Assembly: GCF_900184945.1 (NCBI RefSeq)
Contig: NZ_FXYF01000002.1
Location: 248,001-312,000, forward strand
Origin: Antarctobacter aquimaris
GTDB lineage: Bacteria > Pseudomonadota > Alphaproteobacteria > Rhodobacterales > Rhodobacteraceae
Direction of reading: 5' to 3'
Length of the DNA: 64,000 bases
Part shown: positions 31,114 through 39,756 of the stretch, in pieces
How positions within the stretch are numbered: the stretch's first letter is position 1
How the letters are laid out: every line of letters begins with the position of its first letter
Translations under genes and position numbers: made by a program
Notes under the pieces: generated by a model
The model's database searches: none
Told to the model about the DNA's origin: nothing
Seen by the model: the letters and a program-made list of their open reading frames with translations, nothing else

Positions 31114-32535
31114 GTGACCGTGACCGACAGGCAGGACCAGATACCCGACATGATACGATTTGGCTGGGAGGAGTGGGTTTCCCTGCCCGACCTCGGCCTG
31201 CCCGCGCTGCGCGCCAAGGTCGACACCGGGGCACGGACCTCGGCGCTGCATGCCTTCGACATCGAGACCTTTGGACCCGTGTCGGCGCCCAAGGTCCGCT
31301 TTACCGTGCATCCCGTCCCGGGGCGCGAAGACCTGGTGATCCCCTGTTCGGCGCGCATCGTCGACCGCCGCACCGTCACCTCGTCGAACGGCGAATCCGA
31401 ACTGCGCTACGTGATCGCCTCGACCCTGCGCGTGGACGACGAAGCCTGGCGGATCGAGATGACCCTTTCGGATCGCTCGACCATGAATTCGCGCATGCTG
31501 CTGGGGCGCGAGGCGCTGAAAGATCACATCACCATCGTCGCCACCGACCGTTTCTTGCAGCCGAAACTCAGCTACGACGTCTACACCACCGCCCATGTCC
31601 GCACGAGCGCGCCGAACCGCGCGCTGCGCATCGCCGTCATGTCGCGCGAGGACAACTATTCGACCCGCCGCTTGGTGGAAGAGGGCGAAAAGCGCGGCCA
31701 CACGGTCGAAGTCATCGACACCAACCGCTGCTACATGGCGATCAATGCCATGGCGCCCGAGGTGCATTACGATGGCAAGCGGTTGCCGCGCTACGACGCG
31801 GTGATTCCGCGTGTCGGCGCCTCGATCACCGCCTATGGCACCGCCGTCATCCGCCAGTTCGAAACCATCGGCACCTTTTGCGTGAACGGCTCCGAGGGCA
31901 TCGCCGCCTCGCGGGACAAGCTGTTCGCTCATCAACTGATGGCCCGGCACAAGATCGGGATGCCCAACACCGCCTTTGCCGCCTCGCCCAAGGACACCCA
32001 GTCGCTGATGCGGCTGGTCGGCGCCGCGCCGCTGATCGTCAAGCTGCTGGAATCGACGCAGGGCAAGGGCGTGGTGCTGGCCGAAACCAAGAAGGCCGCC
32101 GAGTCGGTCATCGACGCCTTTCGCGGGCTCAAGGCGAACTTCCTCGTGCAGGACTTCGTCAAGGAGGCGGCGGGCGAGGACATCCGCTGCCTCGTGGTCG
32201 GCGGCAAGGTGGTCGCCTCGATGAAACGCACCGGGGCCGAGGGCGATTTCCGATCGAACCTGCATCGCGGCGGCTCGGCACAAATGGTGCGCATCACCAA
32301 GGAAGAGCGCGATGCCGCCGTACGCGCCGCGCGTGCCTTTCGGCTGAACCTGGCCGGGGTCGACCTGCTGCGCTCCGAGTCGGGGCCCAAGGTGCTGGAA
32401 GTGAACTCCAGCCCCGGGCTGGAAGGCATTGAGACCGCGACGAAAAAGAATATCGCGGCAACCCTGTACGAGCATATCGAGGCCAAGGTCCGCCCGGCCC
32501 CCGTACGCTCGAAACGGCGCATGAACGAGGAATAG
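31114..32535 (+). CDS. RimB-like domain fused to RimK-type ATP-grasp ligase
   Basis: 473 residues from a GTG at 31114 (GGAAGG upstream). Residues 1 to about 150 are the retropepsin-like 'ATP-dependent zinc protease' domain ([39 protein letters not shown]). From about 175 on is a RimK ATP-grasp: [27 protein letters not shown]-like [42 protein letters not shown]. RimK adds glutamates to ribosomal protein S6 or related targets; in many bacteria the two parts are separate genes (rimB, rimK). Confidence 0.88.
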   Translation: MTVTDRQDQIPDMIRFGWEEWVSLPDLGLPALRAKVDTGARTSALHAFDIETFGPVSAPKVRFTVHPVPGREDLVIPCSARIVDRRTVTSSNGESELRYVIASTLRVDDEAWRIEMTLSDRSTMNSRMLLGREALKDHITIVATDRFLQPKLSYDVYTTAHVRTSAPNRALRIAVMSREDNYSTRRLVEEGEKRGHTVEVIDTNRCYMAINAMAPEVHYDGKRLPRYDAVIPRVGASITAYGTAVIRQFETIGTFCVNGSEGIAASRDKLFAHQLMARHKIGMPNTAFAASPKDTQSLMRLVGAAPLIVKLLESTQGKGVVLAETKKAAESVIDAFRGLKANFLVQDFVKEAAGEDIRCLVVGGKVVASMKRTGAEGDFRSNLHRGGSAQMVRITKEERDAAVRAARAFRLNLAGVDLLRSESGPKVLEVNSSPGLEGIETATKKNIAATLYEHIEAKVRPAPVRSKRRMNEE

Positions 32536-32671
32536 CGCGCAAGGGCGACGCGGGCGGCGACCCCCGGGACCTGCGGCCGGTCAAAGGCGACGCAAAGGGG
32601 CGCAGGCCGCCCTTTACCCGGTGCGGCACTTTCCCTATATATTCTCTCAAGTATTCGCAGAAGGATCCGCC

Positions 32672-33034
32672 ATGACCGAGCAGAACCCGCACCTGGAAGG
32701 CACCCCGCTGATCGCGCCCTCCAGCACGGACCATCCTCTGTACGATTCCGTGGTGGACGCCTGTCGCACGGTCTTTGACCCGGAGATCCCGGTCAACATC
32801 TACGACCTGGGCCTGGTCTACACGATCGAGATCAGCGACCAGTCCGAGGTCCGCATCGTCATGACGCTGACCGCCCCGGGCTGCCCCGTCGCCGGCGAGA
32901 TGCCCGGCTGGGTCGCCGAAGCGGTGGAGCCGCTGCCGGGGGTCAAGCAGGTGGACGTCGACCTGACATGGGAGCCGCCGTGGGGCATGGACATGATGTC
33001 CGACGAGGCACGGCTCGAACTCGGCTTCATGTAA
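32672..33034 (+). CDS. sufT: SufT-like DUF59 iron-sulfur assembly protein
   Basis: 120 residues from the ATG at 32672. The MIP18/DUF59 domain is clear: DPEIPVNIYDLGLVYTI, MTLTAPGCPVAGEMPGWV with the conserved Cys, and VDLTWEPPWGMDMMSDEARLELGF. SufT helps iron-sulfur cluster maturation, usually at the end of a suf operon. Here the suf genes are absent, but an IscA-like carrier lies 1.3 kb downstream on the same strand. Confidence 0.87.
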   Translation: MTEQNPHLEGTPLIAPSSTDHPLYDSVVDACRTVFDPEIPVNIYDLGLVYTIEISDQSEVRIVMTLTAPGCPVAGEMPGWVAEAVEPLPGVKQVDVDLTWEPPWGMDMMSDEARLELGFM

Positions 33035-33100
33035 CGCTGCGTCAGGCTGTCGCCGACGGCCGAAACAAAGATACACCATGGGCACATCGAAGCGGTGCCC

Positions 33101-34300
33101 ATGCCCCCTGCCCCCACCAGACCACCCAGGCTGACGACGCTTGTCCTGATGACGATCCTCGGGATCGTCTCGGTGAACATGTTCCTGCCATCCCTGGCGA
33201 ACATGGCGCGCGGCTTTGGCGTCACCTACGCGCAGGCCAGCCTGTCGATCTCGCTCTTCATGCTGGTGACGGCGGGCTTGCAGGTCGTGATCGGGCCGCT
33301 GTCGGATCTCTACGGGCGCCGCCCGGTGCTGCTGTGGTCGCTGGCGATCTTCACGCTGGCCTCGCTCGGCACCGCGCTGGCGGCGGATTTCACCACCTTC
33401 ATGGTCTTTCGCGTGCTTCAGGCGGCGGTGATCGCGGGCAACGTGCTGTCGCGCGCCATCGTCCGCGACACGGTCCCGGCGCAGGAGGCGACCAGCCTGC
33501 TGGGCACCATCGGCATGGCCATCGCGCTGGGGCCGATGGTGGCTCCGGTGATTGGCGGCACGCTGGACCAGCTGCTGGGCTGGCGGGCAACGCTGTGGTG
33601 CTTCTTCGGTTTCGGCGCCGGGCTGCTCTGGCTCTGCATGGTCGATGTGGGAGAGACAAACGCCAGCCGGGGGCGCGGCTTTGCCGCCCATTTCAGCGCC
33701 TACCCGCACCTGCTGGGGGACCTGCGCTTCTGGTCCTACACGTTTTCCGTCGGTCTCGGGATCGGCATGTTCTTTGCCTTCCTGACCGGCACGCCGATCC
33801 TGACCGCCCGCGTCTTTGACCTGCCCGAAAGCCTCACCGGCCTGCTGGTCGGCCTGCCGCCGGTGGGCTTTGTCTGCGGCGCCTACCTGTCGCGCCGCCT
33901 GGGTCACCGGATCGCGCCCGCCCGCATGGTCATGGCCGGACGGCTGGTGTCTGCCGCCGGGATTGGTGCCGCGCTGCTGCTCTGGACGCTGGGTCCGCAA
34001 GCCGCGTGGAGCTTTTTCCTGTTGATGCCGGTCATCGGCCTCGCCAACGGTCTCAGCACGCCGGCCGGCACCGCCGGCGCGATGTCGGTGCGGCCGGACC
34101 TGGCCGGCAGCGCGGCAGGGCTGTCGGGCGCGCTGACCCTGGGCTGCGGCGCGGCGATGACTGGGCTGGCCGGCGCGCTCTTGGGCGCGGTGCCCGATCC
34201 CGCCCGCCTGCTCTGGCTGCTCTGGGGGCTGGCGCTGCTGTCGGTGCTGGCCGCCCTGCCGGCGCTGCGCCCCCTTGAGAGTGACCTCGCGAACCCCTAG
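33101..34300 (+). CDS. MFS transporter, Bcr/CflA family
   Basis: 399 residues from the ATG at 33101 (a GTG two codons earlier is possible). Twelve predicted membrane helices. Motif A is GPLSDLYGRRPVLLWSLAIF between helices 2 and 3, and helix 1 holds VSVNMFLPSLANMARGFGV, typical of Bcr/CflA drug:proton antiporters. It sits between two iron-sulfur genes without an obvious link. Confidence 0.87.
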   Translation: MPPAPTRPPRLTTLVLMTILGIVSVNMFLPSLANMARGFGVTYAQASLSISLFMLVTAGLQVVIGPLSDLYGRRPVLLWSLAIFTLASLGTALAADFTTFMVFRVLQAAVIAGNVLSRAIVRDTVPAQEATSLLGTIGMAIALGPMVAPVIGGTLDQLLGWRATLWCFFGFGAGLLWLCMVDVGETNASRGRGFAAHFSAYPHLLGDLRFWSYTFSVGLGIGMFFAFLTGTPILTARVFDLPESLTGLLVGLPPVGFVCGAYLSRRLGHRIAPARMVMAGRLVSAAGIGAALLLWTLGPQAAWSFFLLMPVIGLANGLSTPAGTAGAMSVRPDLAGSAAGLSGALTLGCGAAMTGLAGALLGAVPDPARLLWLLWGLALLSVLAALPALRPLESDLANP

Positions 34301-34329
34301 GTTGAAGGCATAACCAACGGAGCCGATAC

Positions 34330-34710
34330 ATGTTCAGCATCCCCGGCAAGCAGGCCGTGACCATAACCCCCAAGGCGGTGGCCCAGATCCGCAAGCTGAT
34401 GGACCGCGAGGGCCGCCATGGCCTCAAGATCGGCATCAAGAAGGGCGGCTGCGCGGGCATGGAGTACACCATGGCCTACGTCGACGCGCCCGAACCGAAC
34501 GACGAGGTCATCGAACAGGACGGCGCGCGGGTGCTGATCGCCCCGATGGCGCAGATGTTCCTCTTTGGCACCGAAATCGACTACCAGACCTCGCTGCTCG
34601 AGTCGGGCTTCAAGTTCCGCAATCCCAACGTGGCGGACGCCTGTGGTTGCGGCGAGTCGATCAAGTTCAAGGACGTCGAGGAACTGTCCGCCGAGCGCGG
34701 CGAGGCATGA
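34330..34710 (+). CDS. IscA/SufA-type iron-sulfur carrier
   Basis: 126 residues. HesB/IscA family: VTITPKAVAQIRKLM, GIKKGGCAGMEYTM with the first Cys, and ADACGCGESI with the C-x-C pair at the end. It binds and delivers iron-sulfur clusters or iron. Stop overlaps the TfoX-like ATG. Together with sufT it may be a split remnant of the suf operon (inference). Confidence 0.9.
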   Translation: MFSIPGKQAVTITPKAVAQIRKLMDREGRHGLKIGIKKGGCAGMEYTMAYVDAPEPNDEVIEQDGARVLIAPMAQMFLFGTEIDYQTSLLESGFKFRNPNVADACGCGESIKFKDVEELSAERGEA

Positions 34711-35030
34711 GCCTCTCGGCCGAGGAGATCGCCTTTGCGCGCGATCTTTTCTCCGGCCTGGGTGACATCACGACCCGCCGGATGATGGGCGGGCTGTGCC
34801 TCTACCACGAGGGCATGATCTTCGCGCTCATGCATTCGGACGGCAGCCTCTACCTCAAGGGCGCCGGCGCTTTTATCGACCGGCTCGAGGCGATGGGCTG
34901 CACCCGCTGGACCTACACCCGTGACACCGGCAAGACCGCGGCGATGCCCTACTGGACCCTGCCCGGCAGCGCGCTGGACGATCCCGAAGAGGCCGTGGCA
35001 CTGGCACGCGAGGCGCTGCGCCACCTCTGA
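34707..35030 (+). CDS. TfoX N-terminal domain protein
   Basis: 107 residues from an ATG overlapping the IscA stop. TfoX_N signature: LFSGLGDITTRRMMGGLCLYHEGMIFAL and LYLKGAG. There is no C-terminal TfoX domain. The full-length protein regulates competence in gammaproteobacteria; the role of the single domain in alphaproteobacteria is unknown. Confidence 0.83.
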   Translation: MSLSAEEIAFARDLFSGLGDITTRRMMGGLCLYHEGMIFALMHSDGSLYLKGAGAFIDRLEAMGCTRWTYTRDTGKTAAMPYWTLPGSALDDPEEAVALAREALRHL

Positions 35031-35332
35031 GGCTCTTGTGGCCAGGGACGGCGGGCGGGGCGATGTTGCGGCGCACGCCGCGACGAGCGCCGTTGCCGGA
35101 CTCAGACTGTCTTCAGATGCGGTCAAGTCTCGTCGCAGCGCCGCGCCGGGTGATCGCCAGCGCACAAGATCGCAGAATCACGCGCGGCGATCCTGGCGGC
35201 ATCCGGTCCGGGGAGCACCTCGCGCCTTCGTCAGACACGGTTCCCTTGTCACGAGGTCGCGTTTTCCGCGACCGGGCTTGACGCCACGCCCGGGGCGGTG
35301 ACACTCCGCAAGGCACCGACACGGAGGAAACG
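35031..35332. other. 302-bp gap between tfoX-like gene and tpiA
   Basis: No ORF with family character, tRNA or terminator seen. It contains one copy of an exact 22-bp repeat (35045-35066) and presumably the tpiA promoter near its right end, where GGAGG precedes the ATG. Confidence 0.4.
35045..35066. repeat. 22-bp direct repeat, copy 1
   Basis: Reads GGGACGGCGGGCGGGGCGAT followed by GT. The identical 22 bases occur at 40998-41019, also between genes. Confidence 0.6.
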
Positions 35333-36088
35333 ATGCGACGCAAACTGGCCGCCGGAAACTGGAAGATGAACGGCACGCAGGCCGCGCTGGGGGAACTCAC
35401 GGGGATTGCCGGTGCCGCCACGGAAAACGGCGCCGAAGTGCTGATCTGCCCGCCCGCGACGCTGATCGCCGCCGCCGTGGCCAAGGGCGCGGGCCTCGCC
35501 ATCGGCGGGCAGGACTGCCACGCCAAGGCCAGCGGCGCGCACACCGGCGACATCTCCGCCGCCATGCTCAAGGACGCGGGCGCGACCTACGTCATCCTCG
35601 GCCACTCCGAGCGCCGCGCCGACCATGGCGAGACTGACGCGCTGGTCCGCGAAAAGACCCGTGCCGCCTGGGACGCGGGGCTGACGGCGGTGGTCTGCGT
35701 CGGCGAGACGCTGGACCAGCGCGACCACGCCAACACGCTGGACATCATCGGCGGCCAGCTGGCCGGGTCGATCCCCGACGGCGCCACCGCGCACCGTCTG
35801 GTGGTGGCCTACGAGCCGGTCTGGGCGATCGGCACCGGCAAGGTGCCGACGACGGACCAGATCGGCGAGGTGCACGACTTCATCCGCGCCCGGCTGGAAC
35901 GCCGGTTCGGCGCCGGCGTCGGCCGCTCGACCCGCATCCTCTACGGCGGCTCGGTCAAGCCGTCGAACGCGACCGAGATCTTCGCCGTGCCGAACGTCGA
36001 CGGCGCGCTGGTCGGCGGGGCCAGCCTCAAGGCCGCGGATTTCGTGCCGATCATCGAGGCTCTGAACGCCGCCGCGCCGGAGGCTTGA
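35333..36088 (+). CDS. tpiA: Triosephosphate isomerase
   Basis: 251 residues. Active-site Lys in [12 protein letters not shown] (residue 12 region), His in [11 protein letters not shown], Glu in [15 protein letters not shown], and the loop ending in [12 protein letters not shown]. Interconverts dihydroxyacetone phosphate and glyceraldehyde 3-phosphate. Monocistronic; GGAGGAAAC is the ribosome site. Confidence 0.96.
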   Translation: MRRKLAAGNWKMNGTQAALGELTGIAGAATENGAEVLICPPATLIAAAVAKGAGLAIGGQDCHAKASGAHTGDISAAMLKDAGATYVILGHSERRADHGETDALVREKTRAAWDAGLTAVVCVGETLDQRDHANTLDIIGGQLAGSIPDGATAHRLVVAYEPVWAIGTGKVPTTDQIGEVHDFIRARLERRFGAGVGRSTRILYGGSVKPSNATEIFAVPNVDGALVGGASLKAADFVPIIEALNAAAPEA

Positions 36089-36216
36089 GGCGCCTGCCGC
36101 CACGTGACCTTCGAAGCCCATGACTTCGCGGACAGACGCAGGACGCCGTGTAGGCTGGAGGCTACCCCACCGCACAGCCCGTCACGCATTGGTCCGGACA
36201 CCCAGGGACAAGAAAA

Positions 36217-36238
36217 AAGGGCCGGTCTCCCGGCCCTT
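36217..36238 (-). terminator. Terminator of the TRAP operon
   Basis: 9-bp stem AAGGGCCGG / CCGGCCCTT around TCTC, directly after the dctM stop. On the minus strand it is followed by TTTTTTC. It can also serve the convergent tpiA transcript. Confidence 0.85.
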
Positions 36239-36242
36239 GTTC

Positions 36243-37676
36243 TCAGTTGATCGCCCGTGCCTCGCAGAAGGCACGCTCCAGCTCGTTTGTCGGGGGCGCC
36301 CCGGCGCAGTTGATCTGCGGTCCCATGAAGGCGTCCGGCATGTAGGTCGAGATGATCGGGATGTAGGTCACCATGATCAGGAAGACGAAGAGCACGCCGA
36401 GGAACGGCAGCGCCGCGCGCACGACCCGCATCATCGGCATCCCCGCCACGCCGGAGGTCACGAAGAGGTTCAGACCCACCGGCGGCGTGATCATCCCGAT
36501 CTCCATGTTGACCACCATGATGATGCCCAGGTGGATCGGGTCGATGCCCAGTTGCAGCGCGATCGGGAACACCAGCGGCGCGACGATCACGATCAGGCCC
36601 GACGGCTCCATGAACTGGCCGCCGATCAGCAGGATCACGTTCACGATGACCAGGAACATCACCGCCCCGAACCCGGCCGAGATCATCGCCCCGGCGATCT
36701 GCTGCGGGATCTGCTCATCGGTCAGCACGTGCTTGAGGATCAGCGCGTTGGCGATGATGAACATCAGCGTGACCGTCAGCTTGCCCGCCTCGAACAGCGT
36801 GTCGCGCGTGTCCTTGTGGAAAAAGGCGGTGACCAGCGCGATGGGCTTGCGCCACAGCGGCAGGTTCGGCGCGCCGTTCTTGCCCGCCAGCGGGCCCATG
36901 TCACGGTAAATGAAGCACGCCGCGAAGAAGGCGTAGACCGCCGCGACCGCCGCCGCCTCGGTCGGGGTAAAGACGCCGCCGTAGATGCCGCCCAGGATGA
37001 TGACGATCAGCAGCAGGCCCCAGGCCGCATCGGCGCCGGAGGCGATGACCTCGCCCCAGCCCTTCCATTCGCCCTTGGGCAGGTTGCGGAAGACGGCGAT
37101 GAGATAGATGGTCAGCATCAGCATGGACCCGGCCATCAGGCCCGGGATGATGCCGGCAAGGAACATCCGGCCGACCGACACATCCGTCGCCGAGGCGTAG
37201 ACCACCATCACGATGGACGGCGGGATCAGGATGCCCAGGGTGCCCGCGTTGGCGATGACGCCCGCCGCGAAATCCTTGGAATAGCCCACCTGCCGCATGC
37301 CGGCGATCACGATCGAGCCGATGGCCACCACGGTGGCGGGCGAAGAGCCCGAGAGCGCGGCGAACATCATGCAGGCAAAGACACCGGCGATGGCCAGGCC
37401 GCCCGGCAGGTGCCCGACGATGGCGATGGAAAAGCGGATGATCCGCCGCGCCACACCGCCCGTCGACATGAAGCTGGAGGCAAGGATGAAGTAGGGAATG
37501 GCCAGCAATGTGTAGTGCCCGGCCATCGAGTTGTAGAACTGCGCCGAGACCGACGCAAGCGAGGTGTCCGACAGCGCCAGCAGGAAGACCATCGACGACA
37601 GGCCCAGCGACACCGCGATCGGCACGCCGATCAGCAGAAGCGCGATGATCATGACAAAGAGGATAAGGACCTCCAT
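36243..37676 (-). CDS. dctM: TRAP transporter large permease, DctM
   Basis: 477 residues, about twelve membrane helices. DctM features: LFVMIIALLLIGVPIAVSLG at the start, ALSGSSPATVVAIGSI, GTLGILIPPSIVMVVYA and MEIGMITPPVGLNLFVTSG. It is the transport subunit for dicarboxylates or related organic acids, driven by ion gradients. The stop of dctQ is two bases upstream of its ATG, so they are translated together. Confidence 0.94.
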   Translation of the reverse strand: MEVLILFVMIIALLLIGVPIAVSLGLSSMVFLLALSDTSLASVSAQFYNSMAGHYTLLAIPYFILASSFMSTGGVARRIIRFSIAIVGHLPGGLAIAGVFACMMFAALSGSSPATVVAIGSIVIAGMRQVGYSKDFAAGVIANAGTLGILIPPSIVMVVYASATDVSVGRMFLAGIIPGLMAGSMLMLTIYLIAVFRNLPKGEWKGWGEVIASGADAAWGLLLIVIILGGIYGGVFTPTEAAAVAAVYAFFAACFIYRDMGPLAGKNGAPNLPLWRKPIALVTAFFHKDTRDTLFEAGKLTVTLMFIIANALILKHVLTDEQIPQQIAGAMISAGFGAVMFLVIVNVILLIGGQFMEPSGLIVIVAPLVFPIALQLGIDPIHLGIIMVVNMEIGMITPPVGLNLFVTSGVAGMPMMRVVRAALPFLGVLFVFLIMVTYIPIISTYMPDAFMGPQINCAGAPPTNELERAFCEARAIN

Positions 37677-37679
37677 GGT

Positions 37680-38372
37680 TCAGCGCTCCTCTTTTCCGTG
37701 TGCGCGGGCGGCGTCTTCGACCGCCTCTTCGGCTTCGTGGCTGACGATCAGGCTTTCCTGTTCGCCGCGGAAGATCCGGATGGTCACCTCGACGACCCGG
37801 ATCAGGATCAGCAGGCAGGCCACAGGCAGGATGGTGTAGGGCACGAGGCGCGGCAGCTTGGAATAGCTTTCGCCCTGGTTCACCGCGTCTTCGAGCCAGC
37901 GCAGCCAGCTCAGCATCGGCACCTGGTCGGTTTCGAAAAAGGCGCGGTCGCGGGTGGCCTCGTTGAAGCCGGTGGGGAACCAGCGCCCCGTCGTCTCGTA
38001 CAGTCCGGCAAAGGGCGCCCAGTAGTCCCAGGCCCCCTTGAGCAGCATGACCGCGTAGAGGATGCACAGCGCCCCGGCGATCAGCGCGACGGTCTTGCGC
38101 ATCGGAGGAGCAAAGGTGTTGATCAGCACGTCGACGCCCAGGTGCGCGGTCACCTTGAAGGCATAGCTGGTGCCCAGCAGCACGAGCCAGGCGAACATCA
38201 TCAGCACCACCTCGAGGCTCCAGATCAGGAGCGAGTCAAAGACATAGCGCAGCACGACGTTGGTGAAGGTCAGCAGGGTCATCAGGCCGAGCAGAACCGC
38301 GATCAGCGTTTCCTCGAGCTCGTTGATGAATGTCCCCAGAATGGTTTTCGGTTTATATCTGTAGACGGCCAC
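37680..38372 (-). CDS. dctQ: TRAP transporter small permease, DctQ
   Basis: 230 residues from the GTG at 38370-38372 (GGGAGAGG upstream); an ATG nine codons earlier, and a longer frame to 38513 overlapping dctP, are less likely. Four membrane helices, with the DctQ region LTFTNVVLRYVFDSLLIWSLEV. The protein is larger than the usual about 170 residues because of a loop between helices 3 and 4 (about residues 110-170). It pairs with DctM. Confidence 0.88.
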   Translation of the reverse strand: MAVYRYKPKTILGTFINELEETLIAVLLGLMTLLTFTNVVLRYVFDSLLIWSLEVVLMMFAWLVLLGTSYAFKVTAHLGVDVLINTFAPPMRKTVALIAGALCILYAVMLLKGAWDYWAPFAGLYETTGRWFPTGFNEATRDRAFFETDQVPMLSWLRWLEDAVNQGESYSKLPRLVPYTILPVACLLILIRVVEVTIRIFRGEQESLIVSHEAEEAVEDAARAHGKEER

Positions 38373-38405
38373 TGTCCTCTCCCGAACCTGGATGCCCATT
38401 GGACA

Positions 38406-38429
38406 ACCGGCGCCACAAGGGGCGCCGGT
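38406..38429 (-). other. Intercistronic hairpin between dctP and dctQ
   Basis: 9-bp perfect stem ACCGGCGCC / GGCGCCGGT around a six-base loop, 26 bases after the dctP stop, with no T-run on the minus strand. Such a hairpin stabilises the dctP message and lets the binding protein be made in excess of the permease. Confidence 0.65.
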
Positions 38430-38454
38430 GTCAGTCTTCTTGCTTTTCTGCGGG

Positions 38455-39459
38455 TTACATCGAGGAGTTGATGGCCTGAGCGGCGTCGATGTTTTCCTGG
38501 CCGACCTCGTCACGGAACTGGTCCCAGACCGGCTTCATCGCGTCGACCCAGGCCTGGCGCTGCTCTGCGGTCAGTTCACGGATGGTGCCGCCGGCATCCA
38601 GAATCGCCTGGCGCGCCTGGAGGTCGACGTCGGTCACCGCGGCGTTCCGCTCGGCGGTCACTTCGGCAATGATGGTGCGCAACTGGGTCTGGACGTCTTC
38701 CGGCAGGCTGTCCCACCAGTCGACCGAGGTCACCAGCAGGTAGTCGATCACGCCGTGGTTGGTTTCGGTGATGCCGTCCTGCACTTCAAAGAACTTCTGA
38801 CCGTAGATGTTGGACCAGGTGTTTTCCTGACCGTCGACAACGCCGGTCTGCAATGCGCCGTAGACCTCGGCAAAGGCCATCGGCTGGGCGGTGGCGCCAA
38901 GCGCGTTCATCTGCGCGACCAGCACGTCAGACGGCTGCACGCGGAATTTCAGGCCGTTGGCGTCAGCCGGCGAGATCAGCGGCTTGTTGGCCGAGATCTG
39001 CTTCATGCCGTTGTGCCAGAACTCGAGCCCGACCACGCCGCGACGCGCCATCGAGTTCTTCAGCTTCTCGCCGGCTTCCGAGGCCTGGAAGGCGTCGACC
39101 GCCGCGATGTCCTTGAACATGAAGGGCAGGTCGAACAGGCGGAAGGACTTGGTGATCGATTCGAACAGCGACAGCGAAGGCGCGGCCAGTTGGACGTCAC
39201 CCTGCAGCATCGCCTCGATCACCTTTTCGTCGGTGTAGAGCGTGGAGTTCGGGAAAACCTCCATGCAGGCCTTGCCGTTCATCTCGGTGTTGACACGCTC
39301 GGCCAGCAGCGCGGCCGCAATCCCCTTGGGGTGGCGGTCGGTGTTGGTGACGTGGCTGAACTTGATGACGATTTCGCCATCGTCGCAGGCTGCAAGCGCG
39401 CCGGAGGCGCTGCTCATGGCAATCGCCGCCGCCGCAGCGGTCATCAGGACTTTCTTCAT
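38455..39459 (-). CDS. dctP: TRAP transporter solute-binding protein, DctP
   Basis: 334 residues with a signal peptide (MKKVLMTAAAAAIAMSSASG, cleavage after ALA). DctP/TAXI-type fold: IKFSHVTNTDRHPKGIAA, the Arg region NGLKFRVQPSDVLVAQMNAL that contacts the substrate carboxylate, and GVVDGQENTWSNIYGQKF. It captures C4-dicarboxylate-like acids in the periplasm. First gene of dctPQM; two palindromes lie about 195-245 bp upstream. Confidence 0.93.
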   Translation of the reverse strand: MKKVLMTAAAAAIAMSSASGALAACDDGEIVIKFSHVTNTDRHPKGIAAALLAERVNTEMNGKACMEVFPNSTLYTDEKVIEAMLQGDVQLAAPSLSLFESITKSFRLFDLPFMFKDIAAVDAFQASEAGEKLKNSMARRGVVGLEFWHNGMKQISANKPLISPADANGLKFRVQPSDVLVAQMNALGATAQPMAFAEVYGALQTGVVDGQENTWSNIYGQKFFEVQDGITETNHGVIDYLLVTSVDWWDSLPEDVQTQLRTIIAEVTAERNAAVTDVDLQARQAILDAGGTIRELTAEQRQAWVDAMKPVWDQFRDEVGQENIDAAQAINSSM

Positions 39460-39654
39460 GGATATCCTCCCAGATACGTGCTTTTACGTTCGCGGCACCA
39501 CTCTCCCGGGGCACCGGATGTCGGTACAAGACCGGGAGTCGCGAATCAGATCAAGGGATCGTGACCGGGTTTTTCCAGAAACCGTGATTCCCGGCCTGTT
39601 TTCAGCAGCTTGCAGAAAGGCGTTCATGGCTTTTCCGGCCGGGTGACACGCCGC

Positions 39655-39672
39655 TGTGCGAATCTTCGCACA
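39655..39672. promoter_or_regulatory. DctD-type operator, distal site 1
   Basis: Perfect palindrome TGTGCGAA-TC-TTCGCACA, upstream of dctP. It matches its neighbour at 39689-39704 in the GTGCGRA...TYCGCAC form and lies 33 bp from it, centre to centre, about three helical turns. Probable binding site of the adjacent DctD-like regulator. Confidence 0.7.
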
Positions 39673-39688
39673 CCCGTTTCCGCTACCA

Positions 39689-39704
39689 GTGCGGAAATCC
39701 GCAC
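39689..39704. promoter_or_regulatory. DctD-type operator, distal site 2
   Basis: Perfect palindrome GTGCGGA-AA-TCCGCAC, second of the pair, 52 bp after the dctD stop (39757) and about 230 bp upstream of the dctP start. Confidence 0.7.
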
Positions 39705-39756
39705 AGTTGACGGACGGTTTGCGAATCCCCCGGGAGCCAAGGGCGCGGCGGCTGCC

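Noticed and set aside
36140-36175. Similarity of GTAGGCTGGAGGC here to CGTAGCCTGGAGGGC near 58097
   Set aside because: The match is short and imperfect, and too weak to call a repeat.
36120-38471. 783-codon plus-strand frame opposite dctM/dctQ
   Set aside because: Very His/Asp/Arg-rich shadow of membrane proteins; no family features.
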